In this document: piece after piece, positions 7,701-13,670 of the stretch | How positions within the stretch are numbered: the stretch's first letter is position 1 | Layout: every line of letters begins with the position of its first letter | NCBI GenBank assembly: GCA_900772845.1 | Contig: CAAGSD010000008.1 | Coordinates: 1 to 14,815 of the forward strand | Length of the DNA: 14,815 bases | Source of the DNA: Lachnospiraceae bacterium | GTDB taxonomy: Bacteria > Bacillota > Clostridia > Lachnospirales > Lachnospiraceae | Reading direction: 5' to 3' | Program-made: the position numbers and the translations under genes | Notes under the pieces: model-generated | What the model was told of the DNA's origin: nothing | The model's database searches: none | What the model saw: the letters and a program-made list of their open reading frames with translations, nothing else

Positions 7701-9040
7701 GTATCCGTATCCGTTCCCTGTTGTCTGCGATCCGTGTCCGTGAGAAACTGGGCAAGCACCGCAACATCCGTTCTTCCGCTATCGAGAAGGTACCGTTTAC
7801 CGAAGAAATGCGTAAGGACTACACCATCATCTGTCCGCAGATGTCCCCGATCCACTTTGAGATCCTGCAGCCTGCGTTCAATGCCTGCGGTTACAATTTT
7901 GTGGTATTGGACAATGACAACAAGCACTCCGTGGATGTAGGTCTGAAATACGTTAACAACGATGCCTGCTATCCTTCCCTGCTGGTAGTCGGACAGATCA
8001 TGGAGGCTCTGCTGTCCGGCAAATATGACCTGAACAAGACCGCTATTATCATGAGCCAGACCGGTGGCGGATGCCGTGCGACGAACTATATCGGCTTCAT
8101 CCGCCGTGCCCTGAAGAAGGCAGACATGGAGCAGATCCCTGTCATCTCCTTGAACCTGGCGGGTATCGAGAGTAATCCCGGCTTCCATCTGAATGCGGAT
8201 CTGCTGTTACGTGCTGCAGTAGGTGCCGAGTTCGGTGATATCTTCATGCGTTGTGTCTACCGGATGCGTCCTTATGAAGCAACTCCGGGTTCCGTGGATG
8301 CTTTACATAGAGAATGGCTTAAGAAGGTACAGGATTTTGTATCCGCAAAGCATATCAGCATAGGTAAGTTCCGCAGGATGTGTACCGAGATCATCCGGGA
8401 TTTCGATGCAATTCCGGTGTTGGATATCCAGAAGCCACGTGTAGGCGTGGTCGGCGAGATCCTAGTGAAGTTCTCTCCTGCCGGCAACAATCACTTGGTG
8501 GAGCTGTTAGAGAGCGAGGGTGCGGAAGCTGTCGTTCCTGATCTGATAGACTTCATGCTGTACTGCTTCTACAACCAGATCTACAAGGCAGAGCACTTAG
8601 GCACCAGCAAAAAGACTGCGAAGATCTCCGCACTGGGCATCTGGGCCATCGAGCATATCCTGCGTGGTTCTGCCGTGAAGGCATTTGAGCAAAGTAAGCA
8701 TTTCGATGCTCCCACCAGCATCTACAAGATCGTCTCCTATGCGGAGCCCATCGTATCCATCGGCAACCAGACCGGTGAAGGGTGGTTTCTTACCGGCGAG
8801 ATGGTGGAGCTGATCAAGGAAGGCGTAGCGAACATCGTATGTACCCAGCCCTTCGGCTGCCTGCCGAACCACGTCGTTGGCAAGGGCGTGATCAAGGCCC
8901 TGCGGAAGGCATATCCTTCCTCCAATATCGTGGCCATCGACTACGATCCCGGTGCCAGCGAAGTCAACCAGCTTAACCGCATCAAGCTCATGCTCTCTAC
9001 CGCCCAGAAGAATCTGAAGAAGGGCGAGGGTGCGGAATAA
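4787..9040 (+). CDS. Giant acyl-CoA dehydratase activase (double ATPase, CoA-dehydratase-related C-terminus)
   Basis: The start is placed at the ATG of 4787 because AGGAAGG at 4771-4777 is 9 nt away; the ATG at 4778 directly abuts that site. The product is about 1417 aa. Module 1 has the ATP loop GIDIGSTT near residue 11 and two cluster cysteines, Cys129 (CAGGTGSF) and Cys168 (ARCGVFAK). Module 2 repeats this with GIDAGSTT near 326, Cys448 (CSSGCGSF) and Cys487 (TRCTVFMN). In HgdC-type activases such cysteines hold a [4Fe-4S] cluster at the dimer interface, and ATP hydrolysis drives an electron onto a 2-hydroxyacyl-CoA dehydratase. Next come Cys609, 612, 616 and 635 (CKGCTNNC), a DUF2229-like region from about 675 (GIPRVLNMYEDYPFW), and a dehydratase-related region with NNDACYP (about Cys1061) and GGGCRATNY (about Cys1096). 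The enzyme is cytoplasmic and oxygen-sensitive. No separate dehydratase subunit gene is adjacent. It appears monocistronic. Family is certain, substrate unknown. Confidence 0.93.
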   Translation: MNSKEKYATLGIDIGSTTVKIAILDETHNILFSDYERHFANIRETLSGLLKKAYDQLGELQLHPMITGSGGLTLANHLGVPFTQEVVAVATSLQELAPKTDVAIELGGEDAKIIYFEGGNVEQRMNGICAGGTGSFIDQMASLIQTDASGLNEYAKNYKSLYTIAARCGVFAKTDIQPLINEGATKEDLSASIFQAVVNQTISGLACGKPIRGHVAFLGGPLHFLSELKAAFIRTLNLDDEHIIDVDNSHLFAAIGSALNAKEEVCISLSDMVKKLSSDIKMEFEVERMEPLFADKAAYQKFVERHSKHHVTTGDLQSYQGKAFLGIDAGSTTTKIALVGEDGSLLYSFYSSNDGSPLKTAIRSLKEIYSLLPKGVEIVRSCSTGYGEALMKAAFLLDDGEVETVAHYYAAAFFDPSVDCILDIGGQDMKCIKIKNQTVDSVQLNEACSSGCGSFIETFAKSLNYTVQDFAQAALFAEHPIDLGTRCTVFMNSKVKQAQKEGASVADISAGLAYSVIKNALFKVIKVSDASELGKNIVVQGGTFYNDAVLRSFEKIADCQAIRPDIAGIMGAFGAALIAREHYEDGYVTTMLDYQKICDLQFETSMAKCKGCTNNCRLTINKFSGGRQFISGNRCERGIGGQKNAHNVPNLYEYKLHRLFSYESLDADKAPRGVVGIPRVLNMYEDYPFWFTFFTELGYRVVLSPSSNRKIYELGIESIPSESECYPAKLAHGHVTWLIRQGIKFIFYPALFYERNEFEDANNHYNCPIVTSYSENIKNNVEEIAGGEITFRNPFMSFRDLGTVTDALTKEFTEIPASEIAAACEKGWQELADARHDMEKKGEETLEYLRQTGKRGIVLAGRPYHVDPEINHGIPELITSYDMAVLTEDSISHLAKPERPLIVSDQWMYHSRLYAAASYVKTVENLDLIQLNSFGCGLDAVTTDQVNDILSGSDKIYTCLKIDEVNNLGAARIRIRSLLSAIRVREKLGKHRNIRSSAIEKVPFTEEMRKDYTIICPQMSPIHFEILQPAFNACGYNFVVLDNDNKHSVDVGLKYVNNDACYPSLLVVGQIMEALLSGKYDLNKTAIIMSQTGGGCRATNYIGFIRRALKKADMEQIPVISLNLAGIESNPGFHLNADLLLRAAVGAEFGDIFMRCVYRMRPYEATPGSVDALHREWLKKVQDFVSAKHISIGKFRRMCTEIIRDFDAIPVLDIQKPRVGVVGEILVKFSPAGNNHLVELLESEGAEAVVPDLIDFMLYCFYNQIYKAEHLGTSKKTAKISALGIWAIEHILRGSAVKAFEQSKHFDAPTSIYKIVSYAEPIVSIGNQTGEGWFLTGEMVELIKEGVANIVCTQPFGCLPNHVVGKGVIKALRKAYPSSNIVAIDYDPGASEVNQLNRIKLMLSTAQKNLKKGEGAE

Positions 9041-9072
9041 GGAAAATATTTTTGATATGTGGCGGTGGCTTC

Positions 9073-9116
9073 ACCCGCGGCAAGGGATTCTCAGAATCCC
9101 TGCCGCAGGTATTTTT
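9073..9116 (+). terminator. Intrinsic terminator of the activase gene
   Basis: GCGGCAAGGGATTC at 9077-9090 pairs with GAATCCCTGCCGC at 9094-9106, a 13-bp stem with one bulged A and a 3-nt loop. ACC/GGT flanks can extend it past one mismatch. A T5 tract follows at 9112-9116. The hairpin starts 36 nt after the activase stop. Confidence 0.92.
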
Positions 9117-9324
9117 GACATTTTTTGTTCTATCAGCCTATAAGTTCCGGATTTACTCTCTTTCTGACCATAGCTTTAGACTTAGTTGTCATTCCCATCC
9201 CCTTCGTTCCTGCTCGCTGCCGTCGCCCCTGCCCCTCCATTTTCATCTTATTCGTCCCTTTTTCTGATTTCCTCCATTTTGTCTGTTATAGCGACTTTTG
9301 GAGGAATTTTGTGCCTTAAACAGC

Positions 9325-9439
9325 TTTTTTTCCACCTTTCTATTTGTCTTTGACATTTTTTCAGGAAATCTTCTTTTTTTAATAATAAATCAGATCCTTT
9401 TTCCACCATTTGCAACCTTTTGATAGCTTTTTTCAGGAA
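9325..9439. repeat. Degenerate ~71-bp tandem direct repeat upstream of the nuclease-like gene
   Basis: TCCACC at 9331 and 9402 and the 12-mer TTTTTTCAGGAA at 9356-9367 and 9428-9439 recur in the same order, 71-72 bp apart. The sequence between them is T-rich and poorly conserved. The second copy ends just before the -35 box at 9449. The T-richness weakens the case, so this may be drift of a duplicated spacer. Confidence 0.35.
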
Positions 9440-9448
9440 TTTATTTTC

Positions 9449-9477
9449 TTGACTATTTTCTCAAAGCAAGTTATACT
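9449..9477 (+). promoter_or_regulatory. Near-consensus promoter of the PD-(D/E)XK-like gene
   Basis: The -35 TTGACT (9449-9454) and -10 TATACT (9472-9477) each match five of six consensus bases and are separated by exactly 17 nt. Transcription would start near 9484, upstream of both possible start codons of the gene. Confidence 0.75.
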
Positions 9478-9543
9478 AAGCGCATCTGTAAATCTTTCTA
9501 TTCAGTTGGATAATTCTTCCAGAATTCCATGCATTTAACATTT

Positions 9544-9552
9544 AAAGGAGGT
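9544..9552 (+). promoter_or_regulatory. Start-deciding ribosome binding site in front of an ATT codon
   Basis: AAAGGAGGT is fully complementary to the 16S rRNA 3' end. Spacing to the ATT at 9559 is 6 nt, close to ideal. The nearest upstream ATG (9529) has no purine-rich site before it, and no in-frame ATG, GTG or TTG lies at a usable distance after the site. Confidence 0.7.
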
Positions 9553-9558
9553 ACTACA

Positions 9559-10353
9559 ATTAATTACGCAGAATTAATACATCGAAAAGAACATCTGTTG
9601 AAAAAGAAAAATTTTCTTCTTAATGAAGTAAGTAAACTACCAGATGGAAGTATATCCTATAGTCGTAACAAAGGGATCTATATCGACTGGTTCTATCTGA
9701 AAAACGGAACTAGGAAGTATCTTCAGAAATCTCAAAAAGAACTGGCACAAGCTCTTGCATTAAAGAAATACTACGAACTTATGCTGCATGAAATTTCAGA
9801 AGAACTAACATTTATAGAAGCATATCAAAAGAAATTTTTCTCCACGATTCCAAGAGAAAAGGCTACTGACCTGTTGGCAGAGTCTTCTCCTTATTACCCA
9901 TTACTGCAAGGCTATTTTGCGAAGGACAAGCTTCCGGTGTCTGCGCAGAAATGGTGCGCAGAGAGCTATGAAACCAATCCTTCTCATCCGGAAAATCTGA
10001 TCCATACCACGCTGGCCGGGCATAAAGTCCGCTCAAAATCTGAAGTTATCATATCGAATCTGCTCTATACCAACCAAATCCCTTATCGTTATGAAGCGGC
10101 GCTGGCGTTAAAAGAATTCACGGCTTATCCGGATTTTACGCTTTTACATCCGGTTACGAATAAAATCTTCTACTGGGAGCATTTCGGCATGATGGATAAT
10201 TCGCCCTATTGTGATACTGCCTACAACAAGCTGAAAACCTACTGCTATAACGGAATCTTTCCATCCATGCAGCTGATCACCACTTATGAGACAAGCAAGT
10301 ACCCCATTTCCACAGATCAGGTGCAGCAGATCATAACGCAATATTTCCTCTAA
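9559..10353 (+). CDS. PD-(D/E)XK nuclease-like protein with N-terminal coiled coil; probable ATT start
   Basis: The frame reaches back to an ATG at 9529, but no ribosome binding site precedes it. A perfect AAAGGAGGT at 9544-9552 sits 6 nt before an in-frame ATT at 9559, giving a 264-aa product beginning (M)NYAELIHRK. Residues about 1-110 are Lys/Glu-rich and helical, likely a coiled coil. The C-terminal part has a restriction-endonuclease-fold pattern: E162 in KSKSEVIISNLL, D192 in YPDFTLL, and E207-H208 in YWEHFGMMDN, followed by a Tyr-rich helix ending YNGI. In related proteins the YWEHxGM signature belongs to nuclease domains found alone or at the end of helicases. It is cytoplasmic and probably acts on DNA, with no methylase or helicase neighbour. 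The first half is AT-rich and the second half less so, hinting at a composite or acquired gene. Fold assignment is from motifs only; the target is unknown. Confidence 0.75.
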   Translation: MNYAELIHRKEHLLKKKNFLLNEVSKLPDGSISYSRNKGIYIDWFYLKNGTRKYLQKSQKELAQALALKKYYELMLHEISEELTFIEAYQKKFFSTIPREKATDLLAESSPYYPLLQGYFAKDKLPVSAQKWCAESYETNPSHPENLIHTTLAGHKVRSKSEVIISNLLYTNQIPYRYEAALALKEFTAYPDFTLLHPVTNKIFYWEHFGMMDNSPYCDTAYNKLKTYCYNGIFPSMQLITTYETSKYPISTDQVQQIITQYFL

Positions 10354-10439
10354 ATCAATAATTCCTTACATAAAAATTCTCTTAACATTGACTCTATTTC
10401 TTAATTAAAGGTAATCAATCCAATCATTTTCTATACAGC

Positions 10440-10467
10440 AAAAAGGACCGGTTCGTCCGGTCCTTCC
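10440..10467 (-). terminator. Hairpin terminator between convergent genes
   Basis: AAGGACCGG, loop TTCGT and CCGGTCCTT form a 9-bp perfect GC-rich stem. On the minus strand it is followed by T5, so it terminates the 79-aa gene, whose stop is about 20 nt upstream. On the plus strand the tail is not U-rich, but the hairpin may also slow transcription from the nuclease-like gene. Confidence 0.8.
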
Positions 10468-10486
10468 GATAAAATACAATAAGCGA

Positions 10487-10726
10487 TCATGATGCATTTG
10501 CTCTGCGGCTCTCAATATACTGCTGTAAGACTTCCGTGACTTCCTCCGGTGCAAGGCCGGCATCCTCGATGATGTCACTCACCGCTTCCAGTTCTTTACG
10601 CTTCTTCTGTTCAAACAATTCTTCTAACTCACGTTGTTCTGATTCCATGCGGATATTTAATGCATTGATCAACTCCTGTTTTGCCTGGATCTTTTCCTCC
10701 AGGGATTTTCTTTGTCCTCTTGGCAT
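10487..10726 (-). CDS. Small 79-aa coiled-coil protein
   Basis: A short charged protein begins MPRGQRKSLEEKIQAKQEL. Residues about 8-50 form a long amphipathic helix with heptad-like Leu/Ile spacing, then a helix-turn-helix-sized C-terminal part (AGLAPEEVTEVLQQYIESR). It has no Cys, no membrane segment and no catalytic motif. The layout recalls DUF4315-type small proteins found in conjugative elements (coiled coil, then a P-E-E-hydrophobic helix), but I cannot confirm that and no other transfer genes are nearby. The start is supported by AAAGGAG 10 nt upstream, and an intrinsic terminator follows the stop. It appears to be a single-gene unit transcribed toward the nuclease-like gene. The basic N-terminus would allow nucleic acid binding, which is only a guess. 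Confidence 0.7.
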   Translation of the reverse strand: MPRGQRKSLEEKIQAKQELINALNIRMESEQRELEELFEQKKRKELEAVSDIIEDAGLAPEEVTEVLQQYIESRRANAS

Positions 10727-10806
10727 ATACTGTGTGCTCCTTTCCTGATGGCAATCCTATGGATCCGTGGATCATGTTTCCTGCCGCGTGATCCGAAAAA
10801 GCATGA

Positions 10807-10861
10807 CCATTCATCAGGGATCACAGATTCCGTAGGAACTATCATGATCTATCATGAATGG
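10807..10861 (-). other. Long imperfect stem-loop upstream of the 79-aa gene
   Basis: CCATTCAT at 10807-10814 pairs exactly with ATGAATGG at 10854-10861, extendable by a G·U and a G-C pair. Inside, GATCA/TGATC and GGAA/TTCC segments pair again around a small loop, giving a nested hairpin. On the minus strand a T5 run follows six bases after the stem (10797-10803 region). It may therefore be a terminator for the C-S lyase transcript or an attenuator in the leader of the 79-aa gene. Confidence 0.5.
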
Positions 10862-10924
10862 CCTGATATGTTACAGTATATGGACAAGAATGTAAAAATA
10901 TACCAAATTCCCGGCAATATTATG

Positions 10925-10938
10925 CTGTTCCGGAACAG
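10925..10938. repeat. Perfect 14-bp palindrome
   Basis: CTGTTCCGGAACAG is an exact inverted repeat with no spacer at the outer end of the tandem array. It could be a binding site for a dimeric DNA-binding protein. Only the first repeat unit carries the full palindrome; units 3 and 4 keep a diverged right half. Confidence 0.5.
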
Positions 10939-11081
10939 TCTGGTGAATCTGTCAATGTATCTCATACCCCGGAGTGATCTCGTGAATCTGTCAATATATA
11001 TATATCATACTCCGCAACGGTCTGGTGAATCTGTCAATAAATATCATTCTCCAGAACGGTCTTGCGAAATCGATCAAATCC
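10929..11081. repeat. Four-unit diverged tandem repeat (39, 43, 39 bp)
   Basis: Units start at 10929, 10968, 11011 and 11050. The first three share the exact 14-mer GTGAATCTGTCAAT at 10943, 10982 and 11025; the fourth is degenerate (GCGAAATCGATCAAAT near 11064). Each unit begins with a TCCGGAAC-like head and units 1-3 end in an AT-rich ATCATAC-like tail. The array ends at the stop codon of the C-S lyase gene. Read on the minus strand each core contains TTGACA, but no suitable -10 follows at 16-18 nt. The units could be protein-binding iterons or a decayed intergenic repeat. Confidence 0.75.
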
Positions 11082-12281
11082 TCATTTCAAATTATCTACC
11101 GCTGCTTTTAATTTATTCAGTGCAAGCTCCAGGGTTGCTCTGGGGCAGGCGATATTCACGCGCTGGAAATCTGCTCCGCTGGGTCCGAACATAGCTCCGC
11201 CGTCCAACCAGAGTCCCGCTTTCTCTACGATAAACTGATCCAGCTCCCTACCGGAGATCCCAAGTTCTCTGCAATCCAACCATACCAGATAAGTGCCCTC
11301 CGGCTCAACCAGATGAATCCTTGGAATCTTCTCCTGCAGATAGGAACGAAGGAAATTCAGGTTTCCCAAAAGATACTCCCGCAGCTGATCCAGCCACTCT
11401 TCTCCGGCACGGTATGCCGCCTCACAGGCAACCGTTCCCAATGCATTGGGCTCATCATAACCAGTCTTATCGATCTCTTTCCGGAATGCCTCCCGCAATG
11501 TGGCATTGGGAATAAAAATATTGGAGATCTGTAAGCCTGCCAGATTGAACGTCTTGCTGGGAGCAGTGCAGACCACGGTAAACTCCGCAAAACGGGCATC
11601 CACATTGGCAAATACCGTGTGCTCATATCCGGGATAGACAAAATCATTGTGAATCTCATCACTAACCACGATTACATGGTGCTTCAGACAGATTTCCCCC
11701 AACTTCTGCAGTTCCTCTCTGGTCCATACTCTGCCCACCGGATTATGTGGATTACAGAGGATAAACAGTTTTATATTTTCCTGTTCGATCTTGCGTTCAA
11801 AGTCCTCATAATCTATCCGGTATTGTGGAATTCCAGCCGACGGTTCTTCTTCGTATACCAGCGTATTATCTATTACTTTCCGGTCATTGTCACGAATAAT
11901 ATTGGTAAACGGATAATAGACCGGATTCTGGATCAGTACCGCATCCCCGGGCTCAGTGAATGCCTTTACCGCAGCTCCCAGAGCAAATACCACGCCGGGA
12001 GTCTTCACGATCCACTCCCTCTTTGTTTCCCATTGATGATTTTTCTTCATCCAATTCATGATAGCATTGTAATAGGGATCCTTGGGCTGCGTATAGCCGT
12101 AGATTCCATGCTCCACTGCTGCGTGAAGGCTCTTTGTGATCTCTTCGGATACCTGGAAATCCATATCCGCAACCCACAGAGGAAGTACCTCTGATGGCTT
12201 TCCCCTCTCCATAGCAAAATCATATTTCAGGCAGTTTGTTCCCTTACGGTTTATAATTTTATCAAAATTGTATGTAGTCAT
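11082..12281 (-). CDS. MalY/PatB-family PLP-dependent C-S lyase (cystathionine beta-lyase)
   Basis: This fold-type I PLP enzyme of 399 aa probably cleaves cystathionine (and other cysteine S-conjugates) to homocysteine, pyruvate and ammonia in the cytoplasm. In 399-aa numbering the PLP lysine is K243 in APSKTFNLAGLQ. Also seen are the MalY-type N-terminus (NFDKIINRKGTNCLKYDF), PLWVADMDF near 34-42, NPHNPVGRVW at 177-186, the cofactor-binding DEIHND near 208-213, and the C-terminal substrate-binding Arg region (FQRVNIACPR). Length is normal for the family. The start is uncertain: the ATG at 12281 fits homologues, while an ATG at 12293 would add MVSC; GAGAAAGG lies just before 12293 and is poorly spaced for either. 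The trans-sulfuration gene lies upstream on the same strand, so the two could act in sequence. Tandem repeats begin at its stop codon. E. coli MalY also binds the regulator MalT, so a non-catalytic role cannot be excluded. Confidence 0.9.
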   Translation of the reverse strand: MTTYNFDKIINRKGTNCLKYDFAMERGKPSEVLPLWVADMDFQVSEEITKSLHAAVEHGIYGYTQPKDPYYNAIMNWMKKNHQWETKREWIVKTPGVVFALGAAVKAFTEPGDAVLIQNPVYYPFTNIIRDNDRKVIDNTLVYEEEPSAGIPQYRIDYEDFERKIEQENIKLFILCNPHNPVGRVWTREELQKLGEICLKHHVIVVSDEIHNDFVYPGYEHTVFANVDARFAEFTVVCTAPSKTFNLAGLQISNIFIPNATLREAFRKEIDKTGYDEPNALGTVACEAAYRAGEEWLDQLREYLLGNLNFLRSYLQEKIPRIHLVEPEGTYLVWLDCRELGISGRELDQFIVEKAGLWLDGGAMFGPSGADFQRVNIACPRATLELALNKLKAAVDNLK

Positions 12282-12384
12282 ACAGCTAACCATACCTTTC
12301 TCAAAATCTGCAAATTTTCAGGCACTTCCGTCCCATACAGACCATATTCTACGTTAATTTACTACATAATCCTTTTCATCAGTC

Positions 12385-12393
12385 ATCATACCA
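12385..12393 (-). promoter_or_regulatory. Weak extended -10 promoter candidate for the C-S lyase gene
   Basis: On the minus strand TGG-TATGAT (12393 to 12385) forms an extended -10 about 100 nt upstream of the start codon. No good -35 is seen 17 nt further upstream. The gene may instead be read from the upstream trans-sulfuration promoter through the 214-nt spacer. Confidence 0.3.
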
Positions 12394-12405
12394 TTTCTTT
12401 CGTTT

Positions 12406-12439
12406 GAAAGCACCCTGCACATCTTATCTCGATGCTTTC
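12406..12439 (-). other. Inverted repeat in the spacer between the two PLP-enzyme genes
   Basis: GAAAGCA at 12406-12412 pairs with TGCTTTC at 12433-12439 across a 20-nt loop. An overlapping alternative pairing uses GCACC with GGTGC. No U-tract follows on the minus strand, so it is not an ordinary terminator. Confidence 0.35.
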
Positions 12440-12507
12440 CGGTGCGTCATCCTAGGGAAACCTTCAACGCAGCTGACTGAATTATTACGTATACCAGTTA
12501 GCCCCTC

Positions 12508-13647
12508 TCAGGCAAATGCCTGCTCCAGATCTGCCAGCAGGTCATCGATATTCTCAATACCAACGGACATTCTCAGAAGTTTCTCATCCACACCCAGAGC
12601 TTCCCTGACCTCTACAGGTACATCTGCATGGGTCTGCTTCATGGGATAGGTCAGAAGACTTTCCACGCCGCCCAGACTTTCCGCAAAACGGATCAGCTTC
12701 ACACTCTCCAGAATTTTGACAGCTTTTTCGGCAGAATTCAACCGGAAAGAGATCATTCCGCCATAACCGCTGCATTGTCTGTCGATCAGTTCCTTATCCG
12801 GGTGGGAATCCAGTCCGATATAATATACCTTCTCCACTTCCGGCCGCTGCTCCAGCCAGTGAGCGATGGCCAGGGCATTCTTCTGGTGCTGTTCCATACG
12901 GACGGCCAGTGTCTTGATACCTCTTAATAACAGCCAGCTGTCGAAGGCGGACAGACAGGCGCCAGTAGTCTTGTAAATGTTATAAAGCTGCTCATACAGG
13001 GTATTATCCTTCACCACCAGAAAACCGGACAGGGTATCATTATGTCCCTCCAGATATTTGGTCCCACTGTGTACCACGATATCTGCACCCAGATTCAACG
13101 GCTTCTGGAAATAGGGAGACAGAAATGTATTATCCACGATCAGCAGGCATCCGTTCTCATGGGCCAGATCTGCAATGGCCTGAATATCCGCCACTTTCAT
13201 CATCGGATTGGACGGAGTCTCCAGATAGATGGCTTTCGTCTCCGGGCGCAGTGCCGCCTTCACAGTGTCCACGTTGGAGGTATCTACACAATCCACTGAA
13301 ATACCGTTCTTGTGGCTGATCATATTCCATAATCTTAAGGTTCCACCGTACAGATCATCTGTAGCAATTAGATGATCCCCGGGAGAAAAGATTTCCATCA
13401 TTGCAGTGATTGCAGCCATTCCTGTAGAAAATGCCAGTGCCTCCGTTCCCTGTTCCAACAGAGCAACCGTCTTCTGCACCTCGTCCCTGGTAGGATTACT
13501 GCAGCGGGAATAGTCATATCCCGTGCTCCTTCCCAGTCCCGGATGTGCATATGCCGCATTCTGATAGATGGGCATGCTGATAGCACCGAACGGATCCTTT
13601 CTCTCATTACTTCCCTGGACACATATGGTCTCTGCTGCAAATGCCAT
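12508..13647 (-). CDS. Trans-sulfuration-family PLP enzyme (cystathionine gamma-synthase / gamma-lyase type)
   Basis: This 379-aa enzyme is a typical Cys/Met-metabolism PLP protein. The cofactor lysine is K197 in SGTKYLEGHNDTLSG. GYDYSRCSNPTR (residues 43-54) supplies the Tyr and Arg that contact PLP of the partner subunit. FSTGMAAI (73-80) binds the phosphate, DDLYGGT (97-103) holds the stacking Tyr, and VDNTFLSPYF (171-180) contains the Asp that contacts the pyridine nitrogen. The family includes cystathionine gamma-synthase, gamma-lyase and beta-lyase, which sequence by eye does not separate. With a MalY-type lyase next door, a gamma-synthase role (homoserine ester plus cysteine to cystathionine) would complete a route to homocysteine. 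A gamma-lyase role would give the reverse path to cysteine. The ATG at 13647 has GGAGGAG about 6 nt upstream. Its leader holds a palindrome that may be a regulator site. Confidence 0.92.
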   Translation of the reverse strand: MAFAAETICVQGSNERKDPFGAISMPIYQNAAYAHPGLGRSTGYDYSRCSNPTRDEVQKTVALLEQGTEALAFSTGMAAITAMMEIFSPGDHLIATDDLYGGTLRLWNMISHKNGISVDCVDTSNVDTVKAALRPETKAIYLETPSNPMMKVADIQAIADLAHENGCLLIVDNTFLSPYFQKPLNLGADIVVHSGTKYLEGHNDTLSGFLVVKDNTLYEQLYNIYKTTGACLSAFDSWLLLRGIKTLAVRMEQHQKNALAIAHWLEQRPEVEKVYYIGLDSHPDKELIDRQCSGYGGMISFRLNSAEKAVKILESVKLIRFAESLGGVESLLTYPMKQTHADVPVEVREALGVDEKLLRMSVGIENIDDLLADLEQAFA

Positions 13648-13670
13648 CTTTTTCTCCTCCTATGTCTATG

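Larger units (their letters stand above)
9117..9558. other. T-rich intergenic spacer with no convincing gene
   Basis: This stretch is strongly pyrimidine-rich on the plus strand. It contains degenerate T-rich direct repeats, a strong promoter at 9449-9477 and a possible second one (TTGACA at 9115-9120, 18 nt, TATAAG at 9139-9144) overlapping the end of the terminator. The short open frames, such as plus 9052-9267 and a 38-codon basic frame on the minus strand near 9130-9245, have no coding character that I can defend. Confidence 0.6.
10727..11081. other. Repeat- and hairpin-rich intergenic region
   Basis: This spacer separates the 79-aa gene from the C-S lyase gene; both are on the minus strand. 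It contains a 55-nt imperfect hairpin (10807-10861), a perfect 14-bp palindrome (10925-10938) and a four-unit tandem repeat (10929-11081). A weak minus-strand promoter is possible (TTTACA, 17 nt, TAACAT around 10867-10897). A plus-strand open frame crosses it (10712-11194), but the 43-bp repeat step breaks its reading frame, so it is not credited as a gene. Confidence 0.65.

Noticed and set aside
5231..8872. Long open frames antisense to the activase gene (for example minus 6761-7294 and 7664-8188)
   Set aside because: They lie wholly inside a clear 4.2-kb coding region, lack ribosome binding sites and recognisable motifs, and are explained by codon bias of the sense gene.
9052..9319. Two small plus-strand frames and a 38-codon basic minus-strand frame after the activase
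   Set aside because: The first plus frame spans the terminator hairpin. All are in low-complexity pyrimidine- or purine-rich DNA with poor start contexts and no recognisable protein features.
10929..11044. Array of minus-strand promoters from the repeated TTGACA
   Set aside because: No acceptable -10 hexamer occurs 16-18 nt downstream of any copy; the closest TATGAT/TATGAG is 22 nt away.
10929..11081. CRISPR array
   Set aside because: There are only three or four units, the intervening parts are related to one another, and no cas genes are present.
10712..11194. A 160-codon plus-strand frame across the tandem repeats
   Set aside because: It runs antisense into the C-S lyase gene, has no good ribosome binding site, and the 43-bp repeat step shifts the repeat out of phase, so the repeat was not kept by coding selection.
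12420..12507. Fragment of 23S rRNA (GCTAACTGGTA and GAAAGCATC look like parts of its 3' end)
   Set aside because: The matches are about 9-11 nt, occur in the wrong order for 23S rRNA and are not joined by further similarity.
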